From assembly GCF_900187015.1 (NCBI RefSeq), contig NZ_LT906479.1, forward strand, positions 1,984,001 through 2,048,000: a stretch of 64,000 nt of DNA, in the 5' to 3' direction. The position numbers and the translations under genes are program-made. Under the pieces are notes generated by a model, which had not been told where the DNA came from, did no database searches, and saw only the letters and a list, made by a program, of their open reading frames with translations. This document shows positions 55,872 through 64,000 of the stretch, in pieces (position 1 is the first letter of the stretch; the number at the start of each line of letters is the position of its first letter). The stretch comes from Serratia ficaria. Its GTDB lineage: Bacteria > Pseudomonadota > Gammaproteobacteria > Enterobacterales > Enterobacteriaceae.

Positions 55872-56939
55872 ATGCCAGTGTTACATAACCGAATTTCTAA
55901 TGAGGAACTGAAGGCGCGCATGCTGGCCGAAACCGAGCCGCGCACCACAGTTTCTTTTTATAAATACTTCACCATCGACGACCCGAAAGCGTTTCGCGAC
56001 AGCCTCTATATTCAGTTCGACCAGCTGAAGGTATTCGGCCGCATTTACGTGGCGAAAGAAGGCATCAACGCGCAGATCAGCGTGCCGCAAAACAATTTCG
56101 ACGCCTTCAAGGCTGCGCTGTTCGCTTCGCATCCGGCATTGGATCAGGTGCGCCTGAATATCGCGCTGGAAGACGACGGCAAATCCTTCTGGGTGCTGCG
56201 TCTGAAAGTGCGCGACCGCATCGTGGCCGACGGCATCGATGATGAAAGCTTCAACCCGGCGAACGTGGGCGAGTATCTGCAGGCCGATCGCGTCAATCAG
56301 ATGATTGACGATCCGAACACGCTGTTTGTCGATATGCGCAACCACTACGAATATGAAGTCGGCCATTTCGAGAACGCCATTGAGGTGCCTTCAGACACCT
56401 TCCGCGATCAGCTGCCGATGGCGGTGGAAATGCTGCAGGACAATAAAGACAAGAATATCGTCATGTACTGCACCGGCGGCATTCGTTGTGAAAAAGCCAG
56501 CGCCTATATGCTGCATAACGGCTTCAAAAACGTGTATCACGTAGAAGGCGGGATTATCGAGTACGCGCGCAAGGCGAAAGAGCAGGGGCTGCCGTTGAAG
56601 TTCGTCGGCAAAAACTTTGTGTTCGACGAGCGCATGGGCGAGCGGATCTCCGAGGACGTGATCGCCAATTGCCATCAGTGCGGCGCGCCTTGCGATACCC
56701 ACACCAACTGCAAGAACGACGGTTGCCACCTGTTGTTTATTCAGTGCCCGAGCTGCGCCGCCAGGTTTGAAGGCTGCTGCAGCGAGATCTGCCGCGAGGA
56801 GCTGAAGCTGCCGCGCGAAGAGCAGCGCGCCCGCCGCGCCGGCCGCGAAAACGGCATTAAAATCTTCAATAAGTCGAAAGGGCTGCTGCAGACCACGATG
56901 CACATTCCGGCACCGGAAGAAGACGGCCCAGCTCGCTGA
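55872..56939 (+). CDS. trhO: tRNA uridine 5-hydroxylation protein TrhO (rhodanese)
   Basis: A 355-residue protein that makes ho5U34 in tRNA with oxygen. The N-terminal TrhO/UPF0176 domain begins [20 protein letters not shown]. The central rhodanese domain has the active Cys in [15 protein letters not shown] (about residue 199). The C-terminus has a Cys-rich patch ([28 protein letters not shown]) expected to bind zinc. E. coli name yceA. Confidence 0.94.
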   Translation: MPVLHNRISNEELKARMLAETEPRTTVSFYKYFTIDDPKAFRDSLYIQFDQLKVFGRIYVAKEGINAQISVPQNNFDAFKAALFASHPALDQVRLNIALEDDGKSFWVLRLKVRDRIVADGIDDESFNPANVGEYLQADRVNQMIDDPNTLFVDMRNHYEYEVGHFENAIEVPSDTFRDQLPMAVEMLQDNKDKNIVMYCTGGIRCEKASAYMLHNGFKNVYHVEGGIIEYARKAKEQGLPLKFVGKNFVFDERMGERISEDVIANCHQCGAPCDTHTNCKNDGCHLLFIQCPSCAARFEGCCSEICREELKLPREEQRARRAGRENGIKIFNKSKGLLQTTMHIPAPEEDGPAR

Positions 56940-56948
56940 GCCTGATGA

Positions 56949-56977
56949 AAAGCGCGGCGATCGCCGCGCTTTTTTTA
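56949..56977. terminator. Terminator between trhO and yceI
   Basis: Stem AGCGCGGCGA/TCGCCGCGCT with seven T to the right and A run to the left; serves trhO and the convergent yceI. Confidence 0.92.
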
Positions 56978-57556
56978 TTACTTCTCGCGCACGCCTTCCA
57001 CGGAAATAATCAGTTCCACGTCCTGCGACGCCGGGCCCAGATCGGTGGTGATGCCGAAGTCTTTCAGCTTGATTTTACCGTTGGCTTCAAAGCCGGCGCG
57101 GTAGCCGCCCCAAGGGTCATTGCCCTGGCCAATCAGCTTGGCGTCGAGCGTGACCGGCTTGGTAACGCCGTTCAGCGTCAGGTTGCCGACCACCGCATAG
57201 CCGTCGCCGCTCTTCTTCACTTCGGTAGATTCAAACTTGGCCTGCTTGTTTTTCTCGACGTTGAGGAATTCCGCGCTGCGCAGGTGCTTGTCGCGCTCGG
57301 CGTGGTTGGTGTCGACGCTGGCGGTGTTGATGGTGACGTTGACCTTGTCCTTGGACGGATCTTTTTCGTCGAAGGTGAAGCCGCCGTCAAAATCTTTGAA
57401 GCTGCCGTACAGCCAGCTGTAACCCAGGTGCTGGATGCGGAATTCGATAAAGGCGTGTTGCCCCTGTTTGTCGATTTTGTAGTTCGCGGCCAATGCGGAA
57501 CCGGCGCTCAGCAGCAGGGCGCCTGCGGTCAGGCCCAGTACGGTCTTTTTCAACAT
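56978..57556 (-). CDS. yceI: YceI family periplasmic protein
   Basis: A 192-residue protein with a Sec signal ([23 protein letters not shown], cleaved about residue 23), then the lipocalin-like YceI domain ([31 protein letters not shown]). The fold binds isoprenoid lipids; E. coli YceI is induced by alkaline and osmotic stress. ATG 57556 has GGAG. It follows yceJ by 23 bp. Confidence 0.93.
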   Translation of the reverse strand: MLKKTVLGLTAGALLLSAGSALAANYKIDKQGQHAFIEFRIQHLGYSWLYGSFKDFDGGFTFDEKDPSKDKVNVTINTASVDTNHAERDKHLRSAEFLNVEKNKQAKFESTEVKKSGDGYAVVGNLTLNGVTKPVTLDAKLIGQGNDPWGGYRAGFEANGKIKLKDFGITTDLGPASQDVELIISVEGVREK

Positions 57557-57579
57557 AGCAATCTCCATAAATCCAAAGG

Positions 57580-58134
57580 TTAATCGGCGCTGCTACCCAG
57601 CATCCGTTTCAAAGTGACATCACGATCAACGAAGTGATGCTTAAGCGCGGCCAGCCCGTGCAGTACCGAGAGCACTACCACGGCCCAGGCCAGATAAAGG
57701 TGAATGGCGCCGGCGGTATCGGCCTGCTCCGCCATGCCGGTGACGGTGGCGGGGATGTCGAACCAGCCGAACACGCCGATCGGCTGGCCGTCGGCGGTGG
57801 AAATCAGATAGCCGCTGATCAGAATGCTGAACAGCACTACGTACAGCGCCAGATGGGCCAGAATAGCGCTGACGCGGGTAAAACGGCCATAGCTCGCCAG
57901 CGGCTTGGGCGGCGGCGACACGAAGCGCCAAATCACCCGCACCACCATGACGATAAACAGCAGGACGCCGATGCTTTTATGGATCTCGGGCGCCTGGTGA
58001 TACCAGACGTCGTAATAACCCAGCGTCACCATCCACAGGCCGAGGGCGAACATGCCGTACACCGTCAGCGCCACCAGCCAGTGGATCAACACGGAAATGT
58101 GACCGAAGCGGTCGGGGGTATTTTTCCAGAGCAT
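57580..58134 (-). CDS. yceJ: YceJ, cytochrome b561
   Basis: A 184-residue four-helix diheme cytochrome. Heme-ligand histidines appear in [31 protein letters not shown] and [12 protein letters not shown]. It probably moves electrons at the inner membrane, as in E. coli yceJI. First gene of the yceJ-yceI transcript. Confidence 0.92.
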   Translation of the reverse strand: MLWKNTPDRFGHISVLIHWLVALTVYGMFALGLWMVTLGYYDVWYHQAPEIHKSIGVLLFIVMVVRVIWRFVSPPPKPLASYGRFTRVSAILAHLALYVVLFSILISGYLISTADGQPIGVFGWFDIPATVTGMAEQADTAGAIHLYLAWAVVVLSVLHGLAALKHHFVDRDVTLKRMLGSSAD

Positions 58135-58660
58135 GCCGTTTCCTTACTTTCCTCAATTTCCGAGTGCAATGATTAAACTTTAGGAAACATAAAATCAATA
58201 ATAAATTTAACTATGTTACTACTTTGAAATATTAATCAATGGTTTTGCTGAAGAAGGTAAGAGTTAATCAATTAAATCGTTGGAGTGCATATTATTTTTC
58301 TAAAAAGCTATTTTCATTAGTTGTTGAAATATCGGCTTATTATTTATTACTGTCAGCTTTTGTCATGTTACGTAAATAGTCGCGGCGGCAGCGGCGATAA
58401 GCCGCTAGCAAAGCTTGCCGATTATTTCCAGCGGCGGAAGAATAAAATCGACGTTTATCCGACCAGCGACGCTAATTTGCCAGTGGACCCTGGCGGGAGT
58501 TTGCTAACATGGCTGTATCTTGCGGCGCCATCGGAGCGGATATCTCCATGGAATGCCAAGGAAAAGTCATGGGCAAAACGCAAGTGACCGGTCGGCATGC
58601 CGCTGACGATTATCGCCCGCATCGCGCTGGAGACCGCCGAGAGCGGGCACCGGCTGGCGG
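58135..58660. other. 526-bp largely gene-free stretch with possible remnant
   Basis: AT-rich left half (58140-58400), then GC-rich DNA. A 38-codon plus-strand frame at 58597-58710 (MPLTIIARIALETAESGH...) reads like coding sequence but overlaps the end of the MDR gene and lacks a clear ribosome site. It may be a gene fragment. No repeat is seen. Confidence 0.4.
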
Positions 58661-59662
58661 TTATTCTGGGTGACGGCCGCCCGGACAAGGCGGCGCTGCC
58701 GCCGGAGTGAAAAAGATCTTGCCGTTTACGCCGGGCTGCGCGGCGTGTTGCAGCGCCGAGGCATATTGATGCAGCGGGTAAATCGCGGCCGGCGGGCGCA
58801 GCCTCAGCCTGCCGTGGCGCAATAGCTGGAACAATTGATGAAACGCCGTTTGCCATTGTACGGCGTCGGCTTGCGCATTCCATTTGCGCAGATGAAACAG
58901 CGAGGCGCGCAGCTTCAGCTCATCCACGATGCGCCGCCACTCCAACTGGTTACCGCCGAGCAGGCCGAGAGCGACAAAGTCGCCGCCGGTGCGAACCGCC
59001 CGCGCCAGCTGCAGGCCTTGCTCTCCACCTACGCAGTCAATGGCGGCCCGGGCGCCAAAACCGGCCATACCGCGCAGCTGCGGAGCCTCTATCACCCGCC
59101 AGGCGCCGGCATTCAGCAGCGTTCGCCGGTGAGCGGGATTACGCGCCACCACCGCCAGCCGAACGCCGCGCTGTGCGGCCAGCTGCGCCAGCAGCAGGCT
59201 GACGGCCGAGCCGCCGCCGTTGACCAGCAGCACTTCGCCGGGGCTTAGCGGCAGCCACTGGGTCAACAACACCCAGCAGGTCAGCGGGTTGATGTAGATC
59301 TGCGCCGCGCTGGCGTCGTCGATATCGTCCGGCACCCAGACTATTCTGTGGCGATCCAGACTAACGAAGGTTTGCCAACTGCCATCGCCCATGATCGCCA
59401 GCGCGCGTCTGCCGCTTGGCCGGCCGGTCAACGGGTCGAGCGTTTCGCCCACGCCCTCGTAACCCGGCACCTGCGGCAGGGCGATCCGATGCGCATATTG
59501 GCCGTGGATCGGGATCAGATCGGAGGGGTTGATCGGCGCATAGCGCATCTGCAGCAAGGCGCGATCGGGCCGCGGCCCGGGCAGGGCCCGATGTTCAAGT
59601 TCCAGCACCTGCGCCGGTTCACCGAAGCGGTGAAAGCTCAGGCGGGGATAGGGCGGTGGCAT
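58661..59662 (-). CDS. MDR-family zinc-independent reductase (MECR/quinone reductase type)
   Basis: A 333-residue medium-chain dehydrogenase with an N-terminal GroES fold (LLQMRYAPINPSDLIPIHGQY) and a Rossmann domain containing LLVNGGGSAVSLLLAQLAAQRG. No zinc-binding Cys cluster is visible, so it is likely an enoyl reductase or quinone reductase-like enzyme. Its ATG follows the yceO stop by 2 bp and has no own ribosome site, so it is translationally coupled. Substrate unknown. Confidence 0.83.
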   Translation of the reverse strand: MPPPYPRLSFHRFGEPAQVLELEHRALPGPRPDRALLQMRYAPINPSDLIPIHGQYAHRIALPQVPGYEGVGETLDPLTGRPSGRRALAIMGDGSWQTFVSLDRHRIVWVPDDIDDASAAQIYINPLTCWVLLTQWLPLSPGEVLLVNGGGSAVSLLLAQLAAQRGVRLAVVARNPAHRRTLLNAGAWRVIEAPQLRGMAGFGARAAIDCVGGEQGLQLARAVRTGGDFVALGLLGGNQLEWRRIVDELKLRASLFHLRKWNAQADAVQWQTAFHQLFQLLRHGRLRLRPPAAIYPLHQYASALQHAAQPGVNGKIFFTPAAAPPCPGGRHPE

Positions 59663-59664
59663 GG

Positions 59665-59781
59665 TTACAGCATAAGGAAGAAATAGAGGTCCAGCGCCAG
59701 CAGCACCAGCCACAGGCAAAGGTACAGCACCAGATGTTCGCGCACGTTGTTGACGACAGCCGCCAGTATTCTGTTTAACAT
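59665..59781 (-). CDS. yceO: YceO-like small membrane protein
   Basis: A 38-residue protein (MLNRILAAVVNNVREHLVLYLCLWLVLLALD...) with one long transmembrane helix. NNVREHLVLYLCLWLVLL resembles the NNIREHLMLYLFLWGLL part of E. coli YceO, which has the same place between yceJ and solA. ATG 59781 has AGGCGG. Function unknown. Confidence 0.7.
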   Translation of the reverse strand: MLNRILAAVVNNVREHLVLYLCLWLVLLALDLYFFLML

Positions 59782-59872
59782 TTCCAACCGCCTGAGGATA
59801 AAGTCCCCAGATTATAGTCCTTTTGCCGCCGGCTTTAATACCTTGGCAGGCCGTGGGGCTGGCTAGCGGGCA

Positions 59873-59898
59873 GAAAAAAGCCTGCTCTGCGGCAGGCC
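59873..59898 (-). terminator. Terminator of the LuxR-type gene
   Basis: Stem GCCTGC/GCAGGC with six A on the plus strand left of it, six bases after the stop at 59904. Confidence 0.85.
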
Positions 59899-59903
59899 CG
59901 ATA

Positions 59904-60530
59904 TTATACCGCCAGCAGGCTCAGCGGCGTCGAGTTGGCCGGCGTGGCGGGCGGGTAGAAATAGCGCAGTACGTTATACAGCGAGTAAAACTCCAGGCGG
60001 TTGCGGGCGTTAATCTTTTCCGTGATATGCCGTTTATGCACGTAAACCGTATGCGAGCTGATTTGCAGCTTTTTCGCAATGCGGTAGTTGGGCATTTCCG
60101 CCATCCAATATTTCATCACCGTCAGCTCCTGCGGGCTGAACAGCGAGTGTTCGACGCTGTCGTCCAGCAACGGGAACGGATTTTCCCGCAGGCTGCGCAG
60201 GGCGAAGGGGAGAACGCTTTTGTTGAACAGGAATGCGTTATCGGCGATGCGCATTGGCGTTTCGCTGTAAGGGTAGGGCGTATCCAGATAGATGAAGGCC
60301 AACGCCGACCGACTGGCCGCCATAAATGCCTGCAGCTGTTGGTCATCTTCGCCATAACGGCAGTGATTGGTGAGGTTCACCAGGATATGGCTTGGCTGAA
60401 AGCTGGCCAGCAGCGGTATGGCGGACCCTATGCTGCGGCAGCATTTGACCGCCGCGAAACCGTTGTCAGCAAAATAGCTGGCGATACCGACCCGGGTGAA
60501 GCAGCATTCGTCCACGACTAGCAGTTTCAT
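59904..60530 (-). CDS. LuxR-type regulator, RcsA/BglJ-like, lacking phosphoacceptor
   Basis: A 208-residue orphan regulator. The N-terminal region (LLVVDECCFTRVGIASYF) is shaped like a receiver domain but the usual phosphoacceptor Asp site reads ILVNLTNH. The C-terminal LuxR HTH (about 133-190: FSPQELTVMKYWMAEMPNYRIAKKLQISSHTVYVHKRHITEKI) is intact. Such proteins often pair with RcsB. Target unknown; it lies between yceO and solA. Confidence 0.8.
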   Translation of the reverse strand: MKLLVVDECCFTRVGIASYFADNGFAAVKCCRSIGSAIPLLASFQPSHILVNLTNHCRYGEDDQQLQAFMAASRSALAFIYLDTPYPYSETPMRIADNAFLFNKSVLPFALRSLRENPFPLLDDSVEHSLFSPQELTVMKYWMAEMPNYRIAKKLQISSHTVYVHKRHITEKINARNRLEFYSLYNVLRYFYPPATPANSTPLSLLAV

Positions 60531-60757
60531 GGTGACGTCCTTGTTGATGGTGCTAAAACCGATAGGGGTATATCCACTGTAAAATAGGGCTTACACCCTG
60601 GGGGATCAATTCGGAAATTCGACGGGCAAATATAAGAAATTTCCGTCATCTGCTTTTTTACTTGATATTTAAAAGAGTTAGCAGATTAATGAATTGTAAC
60701 TCAGGGCGCCGACTGCCCGCCGGGACCAAGGGCCGGGGCGGGACGCGCTGGAAAGAC

Positions 60758-61873
60758 TCAGTCAAAGCGCTTCAGTGCGAACGGCGAGACGTCCACCGGT
60801 GGGGCTTTACCCTGGGCGAACAACGCGGCCACTTCACCCAACACGCTGGCGAATTTGAAGCCGTGGCCGCTGAGGCCGGTAATGACCATCAGATTATCGC
60901 ACTCCGGCAGGGTGTCGATAATAAAGTCTTCGTCCGGGCTCATATCATAACTGCATGCTTCACCGTGTAAACATACGCCTACACCCGGCAGGAACTGCCG
61001 CAGGAAATCGAACACTTCGGTGCCGTCGCTGGCATAGCTGCCGAAAGGTTTCCTCTGTTCCGGCGCGTCCATCGGCTGCCCGCCGTCGTGTTTGCCCAGC
61101 TTGAGCCCGTCGTTATCCGCCGGGAAGCCGTAATAGTGGTTGCCGTCCTGCGCTTCAACGGTGAAGGCCGGAAAGCGATTATTGGTGCTGTAGCGCCCAT
61201 CCGCCTGATGCCAGGAAAACACCTTGCGCAGCGGTGCTACAGGCAGCTGCGGCAGCAGGGCTTTCACCCAGGTTCCGGCGGTTACCACCGCTTTGCGGCC
61301 GCGGAAACGCCCTTCGGGGGTCACTACCTCGACGCCGCCGTCAATCGGCTCTACCGCGCTGACCGGGCAATTGAACAGCTGGCCGCAGCCGGCCTCATTG
61401 GTCAGCCTGATCAGGCTGGCCACCGCCTGATCCGAACGCAGGAAGCCGGCATCCGGCTCAAAGACGCCGACATAGCCTGCCGGCACCTTGAATTCGGGCC
61501 AGCGCTGGATAATCTGTTCGGCGCTGAGGGTTTCGGTATTCAGGCGAAATTTTTGCGCGCTCTGCTGGGCATTGCTGATGAATTCGGACTGCTGCGGCCC
61601 CAGGTTCAGTACGCCGCAGGACTGGAACAGCTCCTCACCGGTTTTTTGGATCAGGGCGTTCCACAAGGCCTGGGCGCGCAACACCAGCGGCACGTATTTT
61701 TCACCCTCACCGTAGGCGTGCCGGATAATGCGGGTGTCGCCGTGATGACTGCCGTTACGGTGCGGGGGCATGGCGCTGTCGATCATCAGCACTTTCAAGC
61801 CGGCCTGTGCGGCATAATAGCCCGCGGCTGCGCCTACTGAACCGCTGCCCACCACAATCAAGTCATATTCCAC
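60758..61873 (-). CDS. solA: N-methyl-L-tryptophan oxidase
   Basis: A 371-residue monomeric sarcosine oxidase-type flavoenzyme. N-terminal FAD motif [17 protein letters not shown]; covalent-flavin Cys is in [17 protein letters not shown] (about residue 308); [10 protein letters not shown] and [15 protein letters not shown] are family motifs. It demethylates N-methyl-tryptophan, releasing formaldehyde and H2O2. Order solA-bssS-dinI-pyrC follows E. coli. Confidence 0.94.
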   Translation of the reverse strand: MEYDLIVVGSGSVGAAAGYYAAQAGLKVLMIDSAMPPHRNGSHHGDTRIIRHAYGEGEKYVPLVLRAQALWNALIQKTGEELFQSCGVLNLGPQQSEFISNAQQSAQKFRLNTETLSAEQIIQRWPEFKVPAGYVGVFEPDAGFLRSDQAVASLIRLTNEAGCGQLFNCPVSAVEPIDGGVEVVTPEGRFRGRKAVVTAGTWVKALLPQLPVAPLRKVFSWHQADGRYSTNNRFPAFTVEAQDGNHYYGFPADNDGLKLGKHDGGQPMDAPEQRKPFGSYASDGTEVFDFLRQFLPGVGVCLHGEACSYDMSPDEDFIIDTLPECDNLMVITGLSGHGFKFASVLGEVAALFAQGKAPPVDVSPFALKRFD

Positions 61874-61964
61874 GTGCCATACCCTCTCTGTCTGATGTCG
61901 CTTTTCGCATTATGATAAAAGGTTGAGCGCCGCAATGCATCCGTTGTGCGCCATGCAGGCAAAG

Positions 61965-61994
61965 AAAAAGGCGCCGGAAATAATCGCGGCGCCT
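61965..61994 (-). terminator. Rho-independent terminator of bssS
   Basis: Seven-bp stem AGGCGCC/GGCGCCT with a 12-base loop and an A run on the plus strand left of it. Confidence 0.85.
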
Positions 61995-62015
61995 CAGGGG
62001 GTTGAGTTTGGTGAA

Positions 62016-62270
62016 TTAGTGCTTTCTTCTGTCAAGGTCCTGGTAATCCGTAGCTTCGATCTTGGCGATGCCGGCCTCTAAAATATTGATTAATTGACGG
62101 GCGACATCTGTAGTTAGCCAAAGCGTTCTGTCTACTTGGGCTTCTTCGGGCGTTTGGTCTAGTGAAGACAGGTAATGAAGGCGTATCATCATGGCGTCAT
62201 AAACGTCGACAGTACTGATATCCCAACCAACAAGCGGGTGTGTCTGAATTACTTCATCATTTCTGTCCAT
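62016..62270 (-). CDS. bssS: Biofilm regulator BssS
   Basis: An 84-residue protein; NDEVIQTHPLVGWDISTVDVYDAMMIRLHY and TLWLTTDVARQLINILEAGIAKIE match E. coli BssS (YceP), which affects biofilm formation and indole/AI-2 transport. Monocistronic with own terminator. Confidence 0.93.
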   Translation of the reverse strand: MDRNDEVIQTHPLVGWDISTVDVYDAMMIRLHYLSSLDQTPEEAQVDRTLWLTTDVARQLINILEAGIAKIEATDYQDLDRRKH

Positions 62271-62470
62271 AAAGACCCCTTATTGAGTAGTAACTACCGT
62301 GAGTGACTAACGAGGATCAATGCGGCTCATCATCATGAGAGCAATTACAGTATACGCATCTGCTTTCATCGTTGGAGCATTTCCCTGCTTCTTTTGCAAA
62401 ATAAATATTTATTTGAACAATTATTCTACAATTTCGTCTGCGAATGGTTGAGCGATTAAAAACGGGCGGG

Positions 62471-62749
62471 CTATTGGGTATCCGGCGACGGCGGGGCGCT
62501 GTGCAGGCGTTTTTCCAACTCTTCCGCCAGGTGGGCGAAATGCTTTTGCGTCTCGGCGTCGCGATTCTGGTTTTGCGATTCCAGCTTCAGGCTATGAATC
62601 AATAACTGGTTGGCTTTGTCATCCAGACCAAACGCCAGATAAGAGAATGCGACCTCCAGCACGCTCAAGCGCCTTTTTTGATCGGCAATCAGCGCCAGCA
62701 ACTCGCCAAAGGTCATTGCTTCTTCGGTTTTCACCTTGTCCGGGGCCAT
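62471..62749 (-). CDS. Small helical protein, 92 residues
   Basis: ATG 62749 with AGGAGG. The protein is entirely helical (MTFGELLALIADQKRRLSVLEVAFSYLAFGLDDKANQLLIHSLKLESQ), ending in a Pro-rich tail. It resembles small regulators by size and composition only; no family recognised. Between bssS and dinI. Confidence 0.65.
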   Translation of the reverse strand: MAPDKVKTEEAMTFGELLALIADQKRRLSVLEVAFSYLAFGLDDKANQLLIHSLKLESQNQNRDAETQKHFAHLAEELEKRLHSAPPSPDTQ

Positions 62750-62843
62750 GCTAAATACCTCCTGTTAAAACATTCAGTACAAACCAGATGCGGGCTTTAT
62801 TTCAGACTAAGGTTAAGCGATGAACGGACCGGGCGCCAGAAAC

Positions 62844-62869
62844 AAAAAAGCCGGAGAGCGACCCCCGGC
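62844..62869 (-). terminator. Terminator of dinI
   Basis: Stem GCCGG/CCGGC with a ten-base loop and six A on the plus strand left of it, 19 bp after the stop of dinI. Confidence 0.8.
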
Positions 62870-62887
62870 AAAAACAGCATTGCAGTG

Positions 62888-63127
62888 TTATTCTGCGCTG
62901 AACCATTCGTCAGCGCTTTCCCAGGTTTCCTGGAGTATTTCTTCTATCAGATCCCGGTCGGTTTTGGCGCCGCCCAGAACGGAAAGCCCGTTGGCGCCGG
63001 CATAACGCACCTGAACCACGGCGCCGGGAAACTGGCGGTTCACTCGTTTGCTCAGTTCGCCGGTCAGCGCCTCGATGGCCCCCGACGGCAAGGGTTTGGT
63101 TTTATCTACAGTGACTTCAACACGCAT
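62888..63127 (-). CDS. dinI: DNA-damage-inducible protein DinI
   Basis: A 79-residue alpha/beta protein (MRVEVTVDKTKPLPSGAIEALTGEL..., acidic C-terminus ETWESADEWFSAE). DinI binds RecA filaments through the acidic helix and stabilises them while restraining UmuD cleavage. A consensus LexA box lies 20 bp upstream. Confidence 0.95.
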   Translation of the reverse strand: MRVEVTVDKTKPLPSGAIEALTGELSKRVNRQFPGAVVQVRYAGANGLSVLGGAKTDRDLIEEILQETWESADEWFSAE

Positions 63128-63146
63128 AATTGCCCCCGAAGCGATT

Positions 63147-63166
63147 TACTGTGTATTTATACAGTC
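63147..63166 (-). promoter_or_regulatory. LexA (SOS) box of dinI
   Basis: TACTG-TGTATTTATA-CAGTC has the full CTG-N10-CAG core and an AT-rich spacer, 20 bp upstream of the dinI start. Confidence 0.92.
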
Positions 63167-63207
63167 AACCCTTGGCGGGAGCAATAGGCAGCGTTAAAAA
63201 AAGATTG

Positions 63208-64000
63208 TCAGTCCTTCAGCGACCAGCTCAGGGTTTCGCCGGCCAGGAACGGAATGACCGATTCGTCGCCCAGCGCGATCTCTTGCGGCTGGGTGGTCGG
63301 CGCCCGCTGCAGCTCGATGAAGTCTTCGTTGACCGGCAGGCCATAGAAGCGCGGCCCGTTCAGCGAACAGAAGGCTTCCAGATGTTCCAGCGCGCCCAGT
63401 TGGTCAAAGACGGTGGCGTAGGCCGGTATGGCATTCGGCGCGTTGAAGACGCCGGCGCAGCCGCAGCTGGACTCTTTGCGGTGCTTGGCGTGCGGCGCCG
63501 AGTCGGTGCCGAGGAAGAAGCGGTCGGAGCCGCTGGCGACCGCTTTGCGCAGCGCTTCCTGATGGATATTGCGTTTCAGGATCGGCAGGCAGAACAGGTG
63601 CGGGCGGATGCCGCCAACCAGCATGTGGTTGCGGTTGAACATCAGGTGTTGCGGCGTGATGGTGGCGCCGAGGAAACGATTGCCTTCCTGCACGTATTGA
63701 GCAGCTTCCTGGGTGGTGATGTGCTCGAAGACGATCTTCAGCTCGGGGAACTGCTGGCGGATAGGCTCCATCACCTGGTCGATAAAGCGCGCTTCGCGGT
63801 CGAAGATATCGACGTGAGCGTCGGTCACTTCGCCGTGGATCAGCAGCGGCATGCCGATTTTCTGCATCTGTTCGAACAGCGGATAAATGCCTTTCACATC
63901 GCTCACGCCATGACTGGAGTTGGTGGTGGCATTGGCCGGGTACAGCTTGGCGGCGGTAAACACGCCCTGCTCGAAGCCGTTCACCAGCTCGGCGGCGGAC
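63208..64000 (-). CDS. pyrC: Dihydroorotase (partial, N-terminus beyond the window)
   Basis: C-terminal 263 codons of a class II dihydroorotase (usual length about 348). Seen are [14 protein letters not shown] (carboxylated-Lys region), [26 protein letters not shown] and [21 protein letters not shown], the zinc and substrate residues. It cyclises carbamoyl-aspartate in pyrimidine synthesis. The start codon is off the window edge. Confidence 0.95.
   Translation of the reverse strand, partial: SAAELVNGFEQGVFTAAKLYPANATTNSSHGVSDVKGIYPLFEQMQKIGMPLLIHGEVTDAHVDIFDREARFIDQVMEPIRQQFPELKIVFEHITTQEAAQYVQEGNRFLGATITPQHLMFNRNHMLVGGIRPHLFCLPILKRNIHQEALRKAVASGSDRFFLGTDSAPHAKHRKESSCGCAGVFNAPNAIPAYATVFDQLGALEHLEAFCSLNGPRFYGLPVNEDFIELQRAPTTQPQEIALGDESVIPFLAGETLSWSLKD

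Overview
The window reads as a chromosomal segment of an enteric gammaproteobacterium of the Serratia type. It is GC-rich, with E. coli-like gene blocks (yecF-uvrY-uvrC-pgsA-tRNA Gly/Cys/Leu; opgC/opgGH-yceK-msyB; mdtG-lpxL-trhO-yceI-yceJ-yceO-solA-bssS-dinI-pyrC) interrupted by genes that E. coli lacks at these places. The genus is an inference from gene content and protein similarity recalled from memory; no search was run. No insertion sequence, CRISPR array, rRNA or intact prophage is visible.

Region 1 (1-9560) is a complete trans-4-hydroxy-L-proline catabolic cluster built around a PAS-AraC regulator. The minus-strand arm carries an Ldh-family imino-acid reductase (cut by the window edge), an APC permease, 2-oxoglutarate semialdehyde dehydrogenase, a DHDPS-fold deaminase and the regulator. 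The plus-strand arm carries 4-hydroxyproline 2-epimerase and a three-subunit FAD/FeS D-hydroxyproline dehydrogenase. Together they would take hydroxyproline to 2-oxoglutarate.

Region 2 (9600-18600) holds small envelope or unknown proteins, a KilAC-like orphan, glpM, yecF, the uvrY-uvrC-pgsA block, three tRNA genes and three small unknown proteins. Region 3 (18600-23700) is a diacetylchitobiose/cellobiose-type PTS operon (IIB, IIA, GH4 phospho-glucosidase, IIC) facing a divergent RpiR-type regulator that has a duplicated DNA-binding region. Two matching palindromes lie between them.

Region 4 (23700-37250) contains eptB (lipid A/Kdo modification), a pirin, a divergent azoreductase/HxlR pair, proP, a MacAB-OMP tripartite exporter, the SOS nuclease gene cho, an argU-like broken tRNA, a long inverted repeat, ylaC with a tiny acidic CxxC protein, and an unannotated pair of 35- and 37-residue membrane proteins with their own terminator. 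Region 5 (37400-64000) carries cvrA, osmoregulated periplasmic glucan synthesis (opgC, opgGH), yceK, a GNAT remnant, msyB, a second type of 2-isopropylmalate synthase with a convergent AraC gene, a POT peptide transporter, mdtG, a YciI protein, lpxL, an Old Yellow Enzyme with a SlyA-like palindrome, trhO, yceIJO with a coupled MDR reductase, a LuxR-type regulator, solA, bssS, dinI under a LexA box, and the start-truncated pyrC.
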